From NCBI GenBank assembly GCA_040743155.1, contig JBFLJU010000001.1:1857144-1921143 (forward strand): DNA of 64,000 nucleotides. The letters run 5' to 3'. Shown piece after piece: positions 1-9,057 of the stretch. This DNA is from Cycloclasticus sp. (GTDB lineage Bacteria > Pseudomonadota > Gammaproteobacteria > Methylococcales > Cycloclasticaceae). Positions within the stretch are counted from its first letter, which is position 1, and each line of letters opens with the position of its first letter. The notes beneath the pieces are model-generated. The model saw nothing but the letters and a program-made list of their open reading frames with translations, did not search any database and had not been told where the DNA came from. A program made the translations under genes and the position numbers.

Positions 1-1196
1 GCACCAAAAAAGACGATGTCGCCCGTTTGCGCTTCTGTTCGTTGCATGATGGATTCAACAACATCATCCGGCAAAAATTTCAGAATCGGTGACTGCAAGC
101 CGTCAATGCCAGCCGCGCGGTCATTCACTTTAATATACGCCAACCCTTTCGCGCCATAGATGCTGACGAATTTTGTATATTCATCAATGTTTTTACGGCT
201 TAGTGAACCAGCGCCCGGTACGCGCAATGCGGCTACACGGCCTGTTTCACTGTTTGCAGGGCCAGAGAATACCTTAAATTCAACACCTGCCATTAAGTCG
301 CCCACGTCTTTTAATACTAATGGGTTACGTAAATCTGGGCGATCTGTGCCATACAGATCCATCGCATCGGCATAAGTAATCGTTGGGAATTGTTCTGGTA
401 ACGTCACATCAATCACTTCACTAAATAGTCGGCGAATCATGCCTTCCATCATTGCCATAATTTGAGTCTCGTCCATAAACGAGGTTTCAATATCCAATTG
501 GGTAAATTCTGGCTGACGATCCGCACGTAAATCTTCATCACGGAAGCAACGCACTACCTGATAATAACGATCCATACCGGCAATCATTAACAATTGTTTA
601 AATAACTGCGGTGATTGCGGCAAGGCAAAAAAGCTATTTTCGTGGGTACGACTAGGGACTAAATAATCACGCGCGCCTTCTGGTGTTGCTTTGGTTAAGA
701 ATGGTGTTTCAATTTCGTAAAAACCTTCATCTTCTAGAAAACGGCGAAGGTTTAATGTTGCTTCGCGACGCATGCGAATTTTTTCCAGCATTTCTGGACG
801 ACGTAAATCGATATAACGGTAGCGCAGGCGCAGTTCTTCGTTTACTTCAATATCGCCATCTACTTGAATAGGCGGTGTTTTAGATTCGTTAAGCACTTCT
901 AAGTTCAAGCCTAACAGTTCGATTTGACCAGTCTTCATTTTAGGGTTTACCGTGCCTTCTGGACGACGGCGTACACGGCCACGAAGTTTCAACACGTATT
1001 CGCCACGCACACTTTCGGCAATCGCAAACGAATCTGCACGATCAGGGTCGTAAACCACTTGAACAATGCCCTCGCGATCACGCAAGTCAATAAAAATAAC
1101 GCCACCGTGATCGCGTCGTCTATGCACCCATCCGCAAATTTCTACTTCTTGATCTAGGTCTTTTTCGTTAATGTCGCCGCAATAATGACTACGCAT
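1..1196 (-). CDS. aspS: Aspartyl-tRNA synthetase, N-terminal part (runs off the left edge)
   Basis: Class II aminoacyl-tRNA synthetase that charges tRNA(Asp) in the cytoplasm. The reading frame is open from ATG at 1196 to the window edge, giving about 398 residues of a protein that is normally near 590. The N-terminal OB-fold that binds the anticodon is visible ([19 protein letters not shown] near residues 23-41), followed by the start of the catalytic core, including [18 protein letters not shown], the [10 protein letters not shown] segment and the motif 2 stretch with [18 protein letters not shown]. The 3' third, including motif 3, lies outside the window. An FmdB-type zinc ribbon gene sits just upstream on the same strand, a common arrangement in gammaproteobacteria, and the two are probably co-transcribed. 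Confidence 0.97.
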   Translation of the reverse strand, partial: MRSHYCGDINEKDLDQEVEICGWVHRRRDHGGVIFIDLRDREGIVQVVYDPDRADSFAIAESVRGEYVLKLRGRVRRRPEGTVNPKMKTGQIELLGLNLEVLNESKTPPIQVDGDIEVNEELRLRYRYIDLRRPEMLEKIRMRREATLNLRRFLEDEGFYEIETPFLTKATPEGARDYLVPSRTHENSFFALPQSPQLFKQLLMIAGMDRYYQVVRCFRDEDLRADRQPEFTQLDIETSFMDETQIMAMMEGMIRRLFSEVIDVTLPEQFPTITYADAMDLYGTDRPDLRNPLVLKDVGDLMAGVEFKVFSGPANSETGRVAALRVPGAGSLSRKNIDEYTKFVSIYGAKGLAYIKVNDRAAGIDGLQSPILKFLPDDVVESIMQRTEAQTGDIVFFG

Positions 1197-1255
1197 TTAT
1201 TTTATTCCTTACTGTCATGTTTTATTGAATCGTTAGCAATAAGAGCCGAAAGCTC

Positions 1256-1510
1256 TTATTTACTCTCACTCGATGTTTTCTTTTCACTCGTGCTCTTTGA
1301 CGAGCCTTCCGCTAAGTTTTTCTTATTACCGCTTTTAAAATCTGTTTCGTACCAGCCATTGCCTTTTAATCGAAAGCCTGCCGCGGAAATCATTTTAGTC
1401 AATGTTTCTTCGCCACACTCTGGGCACTTTGTTAAAGGTGCGTCACTGATTTTTCGCAACGCCTCACAACGATGCTCGCACGCACCGCATTTGTATTCAT
1501 AAATAGGCAT
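1256..1510 (-). CDS. FmdB-family small zinc ribbon protein
   Basis: An 84-residue protein starting MPIYEYKCGACEH, the typical opening of the FmdB/CxxC_CxxC_SSSS family. Two CxxC pairs are visible (CGAC near residue 8 and CPEC near residue 29), which should bind one zinc. The tail is low-complexity and Ser/Lys-rich, as usual in this family. It lies 59 bases upstream of aspS in the same direction, so the pair probably forms an operon. The family was named for a regulator of formamidase expression, but its general role is unknown and no specific target can be inferred here. Confidence 0.9.
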   Translation of the reverse strand: MPIYEYKCGACEHRCEALRKISDAPLTKCPECGEETLTKMISAAGFRLKGNGWYETDFKSGNKKNLAEGSSKSTSEKKTSSESK

Positions 1511-1671
1511 GTTTTAATTTCGCTCCGACAATACTAAAATGTTGACCCGCGCGCAAAAACACACAAGCACTTAACTGAACTCGCTATTTTCGGCGATTTA
1601 CAAGGTCTATAGCAAGCAATGTATGTAAAATAAGCTGAATTTATAGCGAATACGATCTAATTCAGGCAAAT

Positions 1672-2706
1672 ATGACAGCTCAACTAACCATTACTAAACC
1701 AGATGATTGGCACTTGCACCTACGTGATGGCGATGCACTAAGCACTACCGTTGCGTTTACGGCCAACCAATTTCAACGGGCTATCATCATGCCTAATTTA
1801 GCGCAGCCTATTGTCAACGCAGAATTAGCCACTGCTTATCGGCAGCGAATTTTAAATGCCATACCTAAGGGCAGCAGCTTTCAACCGTTGATGACGATTT
1901 ACCTAACAAACAACACCAGCGTCGATGATATTAGGCAAGCAAGCTTAAACGAACATATTTTTGCTGCGAAACTATACCCTGCCGGCGCCACAACCAACTC
2001 ATCCAATGGTGTTACTGACGTAGAAAAATTAGCCCCAGTTTTGCAGGAAATGCAAAAATGCGACCTTCCATTACTCGTTCATGCCGAAGTAACTGACTCT
2101 GACATCGATATTTTTGATCGCGAACAGGCGTTTATCGACAGACACTTAAGCGCTATTAGGCGTAACTTCCCAGAACTACGAATCGTACTGGAGCACGCAA
2201 CTACTGAACAAGCCATTCACTTTGTAGAAGAAAATAATCACACCGCGGCTACGCTAACGCCACAGCACCTTTTATTTAACCGAAATGACTTATTGGCTGG
2301 CGGTATTCGCCCGCACAATTACTGCCTACCTATTCTAAAACGCGAAACACACCGAAAAGCACTGGTAAAAGCTGCTGTCAGTGGCAACCCCAAGTTTTTC
2401 CTTGGAACAGATAGCGCGCCACATGCCACTAACGCAAAAGAAGCCAGCTGTGGTTGCGCCGGTTGCTTTACAGCTCACGCCGCAATTGAGCTTTATGCTG
2501 AAATATTTGATAAGGAAAACGCCTTAGATAAACTGGAGGGTTTCAGCAGTTTTCATGGGCCAGATTTCTATCAATTAGCGAGAAACGAGCAAACAATAAC
2601 CTTGCTTAAAAAACAGTGGCAAGCACCTACTCATTACTCATTTAACGAACAAACACTCACGCCCTTCAGACAAGAAACTCCTTTGAGCTGGACAATAAAA
2701 CGTTAA
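1672..2706 (+). CDS. pyrC: Dihydroorotase, class II (PyrC)
   Basis: Cyclises N-carbamoyl-L-aspartate to dihydroorotate, the third step of pyrimidine synthesis, in the cytoplasm. The 344-residue length matches the E. coli-type enzyme. Binuclear zinc ligands are recognisable in order: HLH at residues 14-16, the carboxylated lysine in FAAKLYPAGATTNS near residue 100, His in LLVHAEV and LEHATT, and the catalytic Asp in GTDSAPH. Transcription is divergent from the FmdB gene across 161 bases, and a strong hairpin terminator follows the stop codon. No frame damage or unusual composition is seen. Confidence 0.97.
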   Translation: MTAQLTITKPDDWHLHLRDGDALSTTVAFTANQFQRAIIMPNLAQPIVNAELATAYRQRILNAIPKGSSFQPLMTIYLTNNTSVDDIRQASLNEHIFAAKLYPAGATTNSSNGVTDVEKLAPVLQEMQKCDLPLLVHAEVTDSDIDIFDREQAFIDRHLSAIRRNFPELRIVLEHATTEQAIHFVEENNHTAATLTPQHLLFNRNDLLAGGIRPHNYCLPILKRETHRKALVKAAVSGNPKFFLGTDSAPHATNAKEASCGCAGCFTAHAAIELYAEIFDKENALDKLEGFSSFHGPDFYQLARNEQTITLLKKQWQAPTHYSFNEQTLTPFRQETPLSWTIKR

Positions 2707-2728
2707 AGCGCATCAGACAATAGACAAT

Positions 2729-2754
2729 AAAAAGCCCCGATTACGGGGCTTTTT
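2729..2754. terminator. Bidirectional intrinsic terminator between pyrC and mlaA
   Basis: A perfect 10-bp stem (AAAAAGCCCC / GGGGCTTTTT) with a six-base loop GATTAC. It is flanked by an A tract on one side and a T tract on the other, so it can stop transcription from both converging genes. Confidence 0.92.
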
Positions 2755-2768
2755 ATTTGCGTTCTTAT

Positions 2769-3503
2769 TTACTCATCATCGAATATATCTTCATCATCCA
2801 GCGGTGGGTTGCCATCGTAAATCAAGTAATTACGGCGTTGAAAATAAGCACTCCTTTCAAACTCATATGGATCTAACGATGCTTGATCAACGATCTTTTT
2901 TGTCATTATTAAGTCGGCTCGAAGGTCAACACCTTTCAGCGCGATAGTCGCCCACATTGCATCAGAGTCGTTAATTTGCTGAATAGGATCTACAAATGCA
3001 TCCGCATAAAGACCGACCGTATCACGTAAGGTACTTGATCCCAATATTGGCAACACGACGTATGGGCCTGTACCCAATCCATAGGCACCGAGTGTCTGAC
3101 CAAAGTCTTCTTTGTGCTTTGGCATGCCCATATCGGTCGCCACATCAACAAAGCCAAGTATACCCACTGTCGTATTCACTGCTACACGGCCAGCATCTGA
3201 TATCGCTTGGTTAAATTTAAGTTGCAATACGTCATTTACAAAAACAACCACGTCATCTAAGTTGCTAAAAAAGTTAGTAATGCTTGTATCGACAATCTCC
3301 GGCGTTACATACTGATAACCTTTAGCTGCAGGTTCAAGAATGTATTCATCCGCTTTTTCATTGAATTGATAAATGCCTCTATTGACGTACTCTAAAGGGT
3401 CATTCTCTTCTTGCGATGTCAGTGATGCACAACCAGACAACATAGCCGTCGTGGCAATAACTGTACACACCATTCCTTTTTTTAAATAAACCGCTAATCC
3501 CAT
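2769..3503 (-). CDS. mlaA: MlaA (VacJ) outer-membrane phospholipid-transport lipoprotein
   Basis: Lipoprotein of the Mla system, which removes mislocalised phospholipids from the outer leaflet of the outer membrane. The start is placed at ATG 3503 because a GGAGAGAG ribosome site lies just upstream; the longer reading from TTG 3518 would run through that site. The signal peptide ends in a lipobox, LSGC, and the mature protein carries the conserved VacJ core: DPLEYVNRGIYQFNEKAD, then DVLQLKF, a GILGFVDVA segment, DFGQTLGAYGLGTGPYVVLPILG and the DPIQQ region. The C-terminus is acidic (DDEDIFDDE). No other mla genes are nearby, which is usual for mlaA. Confidence 0.95.
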   Translation of the reverse strand: MGLAVYLKKGMVCTVIATTAMLSGCASLTSQEENDPLEYVNRGIYQFNEKADEYILEPAAKGYQYVTPEIVDTSITNFFSNLDDVVVFVNDVLQLKFNQAISDAGRVAVNTTVGILGFVDVATDMGMPKHKEDFGQTLGAYGLGTGPYVVLPILGSSTLRDTVGLYADAFVDPIQQINDSDAMWATIALKGVDLRADLIMTKKIVDQASLDPYEFERSAYFQRRNYLIYDGNPPLDDEDIFDDE

Positions 3504-3604
3504 TGAAACTCTCTCCAATTAATTTTGAGGCAACTTTATCACGCCACCCGATGGTCGTTGATTTATTATAGCGGGTATATTTTTAAATTGTTAGCAGACA
3601 ACAG

Positions 3605-4228
3605 ATGCCAAATCCCGATGTAAAAACCATGTCCAATCGTTTTCGTAGCTATCTGCCAGTGGTCGTAGATATTGAAACAGCAGGGTTTAACGCAAAGACC
3701 GATGCTTTATTGGAAATGGCAGTTGTTATTCCAGCTATGGATGAATCTGGCCAGCTGGTTATTCAATCATCTCACCGTGAACACGTGGTCCCTTTTGAGG
3801 GTGCCAACCTAGACCCTGCCGCTTTAAAGTTCAATGGCATCGATCCATACCACCCATTTCGCATGGCCATTGATGAAAAAGAGGCGCTTAGAAAATTATT
3901 TGCTCCAGTGAGAGAAGCGGTTAAAGCTCAGCAATGCACTCGCGCTATTTTAGTGGGGCACAACCCCGCTTTTGACATTGCTTTTATGAATGCAGCCGTA
4001 CAACGCACTAATTTTAAGCGAAACCCATTTCACCCTTTTAGTACCTTCGATACTGCCACGCTAGGTGGTTTGGCTTATGGGCAAACTGTATTGGCTAAGG
4101 CGGCGAAAGCCGCAGGCATTGAATGGGATAGCGAGCAAGCTCACTCGGCGTTGTATGACGCCGAGCAAACCGCCGTTTTATTTTGCAAGATTGTTAATCA
4201 GTGGGATGAGTTCGCTAAGCAGCTTTAA
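3605..4228 (+). CDS. rnt: Ribonuclease T
   Basis: DEDDh 3'-5' exonuclease that trims tRNA and other stable RNA 3' ends. Exo motifs are visible: VVVDIETAGFNAKTDALLEMA (Asp22 and Glu24 as metal ligands), GHNPAFDIAFMN, and HSALYDAEQTA with the catalytic His and the last Asp. The 207-residue length is in the usual range. ATG at 3605 is taken as start; an in-frame ATG at 3629 (MSNRFRSY) is an alternative and neither has a clear ribosome site. The gene converges on grxD with a 14-base overlap of 3' ends, and rnt beside grxD is a familiar gammaproteobacterial arrangement. Confidence 0.95.
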   Translation: MPNPDVKTMSNRFRSYLPVVVDIETAGFNAKTDALLEMAVVIPAMDESGQLVIQSSHREHVVPFEGANLDPAALKFNGIDPYHPFRMAIDEKEALRKLFAPVREAVKAQQCTRAILVGHNPAFDIAFMNAAVQRTNFKRNPFHPFSTFDTATLGGLAYGQTVLAKAAKAAGIEWDSEQAHSALYDAEQTAVLFCKIVNQWDEFAKQL

Positions 4229-4532
4229 TGTTATCTAATAACGCTTTCAATTCACCGCTTTCAAACATTTCGATCAAAATATCAGCGCCGCCGACTAACT
4301 CACCATTCACATATAATTGTGGGAAAGTTGGCCAGTTTGAATAAACTTTTAGCCCTTCTCTAATATCATTATCGTCAAAAATATTAACGTAGGCAAATTC
4401 GACTTCACACGCCTGTAGAATTTGAACCACTTTGCTTGAAAAGCCACATTGTGGGAAATAAGGCGTCCCTTTCATGTACAACAGAACAGTGTGACTATTG
4501 AGCTGCTCTTCTATTCGTTCATTAATACTCAT
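4215..4532 (-). CDS. grxD: Monothiol glutaredoxin GrxD (Grx4 type)
   Basis: A 105-residue CGFS-type glutaredoxin. The active site FPQCGFSSK places the single cysteine at residue 29, and WPTFPQLYVNGELVGGADI supplies the glutathione-binding cis-Pro and the C-terminal GG motif. Proteins of this class carry a [2Fe-2S] cluster with glutathione and act in iron-sulfur cluster transfer rather than as strong thiol reductants. The 3' end overlaps rnt tail to tail. Confidence 0.96.
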   Translation of the reverse strand: MSINERIEEQLNSHTVLLYMKGTPYFPQCGFSSKVVQILQACEVEFAYVNIFDDNDIREGLKVYSNWPTFPQLYVNGELVGGADILIEMFESGELKALLDNIKAA

Positions 4533-4582
4533 ATCTATACCTTCAAAAAAATTGTAAGTTAATTATACCCGAATACTTAAAT

Positions 4583-6118
4583 TTAAGATTTAATTCCGTA
4601 ACCGCCACCGCCCGGTGTTTTAACAGTCAAGCGATCGCCGGCGCTAACATCAACACTTACTTTTCCTGCCAACGGTTCATTATTCAACCAGTTTTCACCA
4701 CATTTCCCATTATCAGCACCCTTTAAACCCCAAGGCTGATGTCGCCTTCTTTCTGTTAACAACGTGACATTTGCCGGCTGTAAAAACAGTAATTCTCGAA
4801 TTAAGCCGTCTCCGCCTTGATGTTCACCTGCACCACCTGAGTTTTTGCGAATTTGATAACTACTCACCCGTAAAGGGTAGTGCATCTCTAATGACTCAAT
4901 CGGCGTATTAAGGGTATTCGTCATATGCGTTTGCACGCCTGACAAGCCAGCATACTGACGACCGGCCCCCATGCCGCCACCTATTGTTTCGTAATAATTC
5001 CAACTGCCTATTTCTGTTCGAGCGCCCATTGCTAAGTTATTCATACTGCCATGACTCGCTGCTGGGATTTTCTCTGGGATGGCTTTCGCTAACGCACCCA
5101 TCACAACATCAACAAGGCGCGTACTCGTTTCCACATTACCCGCTGCCACCGCTGCGGGTTTAATCGCGTTAATCAACGAACCGTGAGGCGCTTTTATTTT
5201 AATTCGCTTATATACACCAAAACACGCCGGTGTATTAGCCGGCATTAAACATCTAAAAACATAATAAACGGCGGCCGCCACCACTGATAACGGGCAGTTA
5301 ATATTGCCATTAACTTGTGGCGATGTGCCAGTAAAATTCGCTAATACCGCGCCTTTTTTCACCATCAGGCTGAGTTTAATTTCAATATCTTGAGCGCCTA
5401 GACCATCATCGTCCATCAGATCAACAAAATCATAATCGCCATCAGGAATGCTATCTAATAACTGACGCATCAAACGGTCGCCATAATTATTTAGATGTTC
5501 AAGTGCACGCCGATATTGCTCAACACCCGCCTCCGCTACAATCGACAATAAACGCTTTGCGCCGCGCTGATTTGAACTAATTTGCGCATTAAAGTCACCG
5601 GTCGATTCGACCGTATTTCTTAAGGCCTCCTTTATCTCATCAAACTCTGCAGACGCCACATTATTTCGCATAATTTTGATAGGCGAAATAATCAAACCCT
5701 CTTCGTCCAACCGCTTCGCTAATGGCATTGAACCGGGCGTATCTGAGCCAATATCTGCGTGATGCGCACGATTAGCAACAAACCCGACCAATACCGAGCT
5801 CACATGCACAGGGCATACTAAGGTGACATCGGGCAAGTGTGTACCGCCTAAGTATGGGTCATTAAAAGCCACCATATCACCTACTTGCCAGTCAAATTGA
5901 TCGACAATATCTTGCATCGCATAGGCCATGCTCCCTAAATGAACAGGGATGTGTGCCGCCTGCGCGCACAATTGCCCTTGTGCATCAAAAACTGCACAGG
6001 AAAAATCCAGCCGGTCTTTAATATTCGGAGAAAAGGCGGCCCGTTGTAAAACCGCACCCATTTCATCGCAAACAGACTCAATTCGACTGGAAAAAATACT
6101 TAACTCAATGGCGTCCAT
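4583..6118 (-). CDS. Hydantoinase B / 5-oxoprolinase B-type subunit
   Basis: A 511-residue HyuB-family protein (N-methylhydantoinase B, 5-oxoprolinase C-terminal half, acetone carboxylase alpha relatives). Recognisable family stretches include RLDFSCAVFDAQGQL, the segment VAFNDPYLGGTHLPDVT, NRAHHADIGSDTPGSMP, and the C-terminal GGAGEHQGGDG and KTPGGGGYG. These proteins work as a complex with an ATP-binding HyuA subunit to hydrolyse cyclic amides with ATP. Here HyuB stands alone: its neighbours are grxD and argD, and the only HyuA in the window lies 38 kb away on the same strand. The substrate cannot be told from sequence; 5-oxoproline is a reasonable guess given ggt in the same window. Confidence 0.9.
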   Translation of the reverse strand: MDAIELSIFSSRIESVCDEMGAVLQRAAFSPNIKDRLDFSCAVFDAQGQLCAQAAHIPVHLGSMAYAMQDIVDQFDWQVGDMVAFNDPYLGGTHLPDVTLVCPVHVSSVLVGFVANRAHHADIGSDTPGSMPLAKRLDEEGLIISPIKIMRNNVASAEFDEIKEALRNTVESTGDFNAQISSNQRGAKRLLSIVAEAGVEQYRRALEHLNNYGDRLMRQLLDSIPDGDYDFVDLMDDDGLGAQDIEIKLSLMVKKGAVLANFTGTSPQVNGNINCPLSVVAAAVYYVFRCLMPANTPACFGVYKRIKIKAPHGSLINAIKPAAVAAGNVETSTRLVDVVMGALAKAIPEKIPAASHGSMNNLAMGARTEIGSWNYYETIGGGMGAGRQYAGLSGVQTHMTNTLNTPIESLEMHYPLRVSSYQIRKNSGGAGEHQGGDGLIRELLFLQPANVTLLTERRRHQPWGLKGADNGKCGENWLNNEPLAGKVSVDVSAGDRLTVKTPGGGGYGIKS

Positions 6119-6128
6119 GGTTGATTAG

Positions 6129-6157
6129 TTGCTGATTCTCATATAGGGAATTATAAT
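6129..6157 (+). promoter_or_regulatory. Sigma70-type promoter for argD
   Basis: TTGCTG at 6129-6134 and a perfect TATAAT at 6152-6157 are separated by 17 bases, an ideal housekeeping promoter spacing. The expected transcript starts near 6164, about 70 bases before the argD ATG and just upstream of a terminator-like hairpin. Confidence 0.7.
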
Positions 6158-6173
6158 GATCTATTAACAAAAT

Positions 6174-6203
6174 AGGCAGCCGGATTAGGCTGCCTTTGTT
6201 TTT
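6174..6203 (+). terminator. Terminator-like hairpin in the argD leader
   Basis: A perfect 8-bp stem, AGGCAGCC / GGCTGCCT, with a six-base loop GGATTA, followed by TTGTTTTT. It has the form of an intrinsic terminator but sits between the predicted argD promoter and the argD start codon, so it may act as an attenuator or leader element rather than as a gene end. Confidence 0.65.
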
Positions 6204-6235
6204 ATACAAATTTAACTTAATTATTAAGGCCTGTT

Positions 6236-7402
6236 ATGCACCACCACATTATGCCAACCTACGCATCCTTACCTGTTCGCTTTGTTAAAGGCGAAGGTGC
6301 ATGGCTTTGGGACGACAAAGGCAACAAGTACCTTGACGCGTTATCCGGCATCGCCGTTTGTGGTTTAGGTCACGCGCACCCAGAAATAGCCGCTGCTATT
6401 AGCGAACAGGCTAATACCTTAATGCACACCTCAAACCTTTACTACATTGAGAAACAAGAGAAACTAGCCGACAAGCTTTGCGAACTAACCGGCATGAACG
6501 ATGTGTTTTTTAGCAATTCCGGCGCTGAGGCTAATGAGGCCGCGATCAAAGTCGCACGTCGCTTTGCCCACGCTAAAGGCATACAAAATCCTATCATCGT
6601 CACCATGAATGATAGCTTCCACGGTCGAACACTAGCCACCTTAACGGCCACAGGCAACCCAAAAGTTAAAGAAGGCTTTGCACCACTTCCTGACGGTTTT
6701 TGTCATATTCCATACGACGACGTTAGCGCGCTAGAGACACTGGCTAAACAGCATGCCAATATCGTTGCCGTACTGGTCGAGCCCATCCAAGGCGAAAGCG
6801 GTATTAATATTCCCGCAACTGATTACCTGAATAAACTGCGTGATATTTGCGATAAAAATGACTGGTTGCTCATGCTGGATGAAATCCAAACCGGTGTTGG
6901 CCGCACCGGCAGCTTTTTAGCCAGCCAACAAAACAACGTTACCGCAGACGTCGTTACAATGGCAAAAGCACTCGGCAATGGCGTACCGATTGGCGCTTGC
7001 CTAACCTCTAACAAGGCGACCGGCTTGCTAACCGCTGGGACGCATGGCTCTACTTTTGGCGGCAACCCATTAGCTTGCGCCGCTGCTCTGAAGGTTATAG
7101 AGATCGTAGAACGCGACCAACTCGCGCTACGCGCCGAACAACTCGGCAATAACATGGCTAATGCCTTCAAGGAAAAGTTACAATCTTGTGCGCACGTTGT
7201 TGAAATCAGGCAAAAAGGCCTAATGATCGGTATTGAATTATCAACGCCTTGCAGCGAGCTTGTGAGCAAGGCTTTAGAAAAAAACCTGCTAATCAACGTT
7301 GCCGGCGGTAACACGGTACGACTACTACCACCACTTACGATTAGCGACGATGAAGCCGCTAACATTACCGAGCTTGTTAGCGACTTAATTATTGCCCACT
7401 AA
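6236..7402 (+). CDS. argD: Acetylornithine aminotransferase
   Basis: Class III PLP-dependent aminotransferase that converts N-acetylglutamate semialdehyde to N-acetylornithine in arginine synthesis; homologues can also serve lysine synthesis. It opens [21 protein letters not shown], like other ArgD proteins, and has the [14 protein letters not shown] segment, [13 protein letters not shown], the [11 protein letters not shown] motif with the PLP-contacting Asp, the Schiff-base lysine in [13 protein letters not shown] near residue 245, and [13 protein letters not shown]. The 388-residue length is usual. argF follows within 25 bases, so the two form an arginine operon, probably governed by the promoter and hairpin just upstream. 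Confidence 0.96.
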   Translation: MHHHIMPTYASLPVRFVKGEGAWLWDDKGNKYLDALSGIAVCGLGHAHPEIAAAISEQANTLMHTSNLYYIEKQEKLADKLCELTGMNDVFFSNSGAEANEAAIKVARRFAHAKGIQNPIIVTMNDSFHGRTLATLTATGNPKVKEGFAPLPDGFCHIPYDDVSALETLAKQHANIVAVLVEPIQGESGINIPATDYLNKLRDICDKNDWLLMLDEIQTGVGRTGSFLASQQNNVTADVVTMAKALGNGVPIGACLTSNKATGLLTAGTHGSTFGGNPLACAAALKVIEIVERDQLALRAEQLGNNMANAFKEKLQSCAHVVEIRQKGLMIGIELSTPCSELVSKALEKNLLINVAGGNTVRLLPPLTISDDEAANITELVSDLIIAH

Positions 7403-7427
7403 CCCATTCTTTCTGTACAGTATGAGC

Positions 7428-8330
7428 ATGAAGCCACGCCACTTTATTACCCTAAACGACCTAAGCGCCGACGAGTTGCGCTCAATTATCCAGCGCGCTA
7501 TTGAGCTAAAGAAGATGCGAGCAGATGGCATTATTTATGAGCCGTTAAAAAATAAAGCTCTCGCGATGATTTTTGAAAAATCATCAACACGCACTCGAAT
7601 TTCTTTTGAGGCGGGGATGACTCATTTCGGCGGCAGTGCACTATTCTTATCACCTCGCGACACTCAACTGGGCAGAGGTGAGCCGATCGAAGATTCCGCA
7701 CGCGTTATTTCTCGAATGGTCGACGGCATCATGTTACGCACGAATGACCATGAGACCGTTAGCACTTTCGCAAAAAACTCCAGCGTACCCGTCATTAACG
7801 GCTTAACTGACCGTTTTCACCCTTGCCAGCTGCTGGCCGACCTACAAACTTGGTTTGAGCAACGTGGCGACATAAAAGGCAAACGCGTCTGCTGGATTGG
7901 TGACGGAAATAATATGTGCCAATCTTACATGAATGCTGCAAAGCTACTCGATTTCAACCTAGCCATCGCTTGCCCTGTTGGCTATGAGCCAGAACAAGAA
8001 TTGCTAGCGGCCACAGCCAGCCACGTTGAGTTATTCCACGACCCTAAACTAGCGGCCAACAATGCCGACCTCGTGGTCACCGATGTTTGGGCCAGTATGG
8101 GTCAAGAAGAAGAACAAAAAATTCGTGAGCAGGACTTCGAGAATTTTCAAGTCAACTCGTCGCTTATGTCTGTTGCAAACCCCGACGCACTGTTCATGCA
8201 CTGCTTACCAGCGCATCGCGGTGAAGAGGTTAGCGCGGAAGTGCTCGATGGAAAACAAAGCGTTATTTGGGATGAAGCGGAAAATCGCTTACACGCCCAA
8301 AAAGCCCTATTAGAATTCTTAATGAAGTAA
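7428..8330 (+). CDS. argF: Ornithine carbamoyltransferase
   Basis: Forms citrulline from ornithine and carbamoyl phosphate. The carbamoyl-phosphate site [15 protein letters not shown], the [11 protein letters not shown] (HPxQ) motif and the ornithine-binding [12 protein letters not shown] are all present. Three in-frame starts are possible (TTG 7392, ATG 7422, ATG 7428). I chose 7428 ([12 protein letters not shown]) because the anabolic Pseudomonas-type enzyme begins in the same way and has about 300 residues. No clear ribosome site helps the choice. Close spacing to argD suggests translation from one mRNA. Confidence 0.95.
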   Translation: MKPRHFITLNDLSADELRSIIQRAIELKKMRADGIIYEPLKNKALAMIFEKSSTRTRISFEAGMTHFGGSALFLSPRDTQLGRGEPIEDSARVISRMVDGIMLRTNDHETVSTFAKNSSVPVINGLTDRFHPCQLLADLQTWFEQRGDIKGKRVCWIGDGNNMCQSYMNAAKLLDFNLAIACPVGYEPEQELLAATASHVELFHDPKLAANNADLVVTDVWASMGQEEEQKIREQDFENFQVNSSLMSVANPDALFMHCLPAHRGEEVSAEVLDGKQSVIWDEAENRLHAQKALLEFLMK

Positions 8331-8370
8331 CACCTTAGATATATTCAGCCCAATACCTTAAGGACCATTA

Positions 8371-9036
8371 GTGAAAAAAATATTCTTAGTACTCGCCCTC
8401 TTAACCAGTTCTGCTGTCATCGCCGAACCCGCCTACGTCTCTGATGAACTAGACATTATGATTCGTTCTGGCAAAAGCTCGGGCCATCGCATCATCGCCA
8501 CACTAAAAAGTGGCAAAAAAGTCAACATCATTGAGCGCGATCAAGCATCCGGTTATTCAAAAATAAAACTGAGCCCTACGCGTGAAGGCTGGGTACTGTC
8601 ACGGTTACTAAATAAAACGCCATCTGCAAAATCTCGCTTAGCCAAAGCTGAAGCTGCCCTAGAGTTACTGAAAACAAAATTCAACGATTCCAGTCAAAAG
8701 TTAAGCCAACTGGGCGAAGAAAAAGGAAGCTTGGACAGCGAAACAAGTGAGCTTAAGAAACGCAACACCACTTTGTCACGTGATTTAGAACAGTTGAGAA
8801 AAACCTCTAACAATGCGGTTCAAATTCTTGCCGAGCGTAACCAGCTTCAGCAGCGTGTAGTGACTATTGAACGCGAACTGGAAAGCTTGAAAAGAGAAAA
8901 TGATACCCTCCTCAACAGCGAAGCCCTAGATTGGTTTTTAATCGGCTCGGGCGTTTTACTGCTCGGCATCATGCTTGGGTTCATCCTTCCTAAAATAAGC
9001 TGGCGTAAAAAGTCATCTTGGCAATCTTCATTTTAA
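8371..9036 (+). CDS. SH3-domain membrane protein with coiled coil (YgiM-like)
   Basis: A 221-residue envelope protein starting at GTG 8371. It has a cleavable-looking signal peptide (MKKIFLVLALLTSSAVIAEP), a bacterial SH3 domain over roughly residues 22-85 (DIMIRSGKSSGHRIIATL through EGWVLSRLL), a long heptad-rich coiled coil over about residues 90-180, and one C-terminal transmembrane helix (WFLIGSGVLLLGIMLGFILP) followed by a basic tail. This matches the TIGR04211/YgiM layout. The SH3 domain should be periplasmic, perhaps binding peptidoglycan, but the function is not established. It sits between argF and ilvD in the same direction without an obvious metabolic link. Confidence 0.85.
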   Translation: MKKIFLVLALLTSSAVIAEPAYVSDELDIMIRSGKSSGHRIIATLKSGKKVNIIERDQASGYSKIKLSPTREGWVLSRLLNKTPSAKSRLAKAEAALELLKTKFNDSSQKLSQLGEEKGSLDSETSELKKRNTTLSRDLEQLRKTSNNAVQILAERNQLQQRVVTIERELESLKRENDTLLNSEALDWFLIGSGVLLLGIMLGFILPKISWRKKSSWQSSF

Positions 9037-9057
9037 ACCTTTATATACGAGCACAAT

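Noticed and set aside
6823-7365. 180-codon open frame antisense to argD
   Set aside because: It is the mirror of a well-conserved coding frame and shows no family resemblance or ribosome site.
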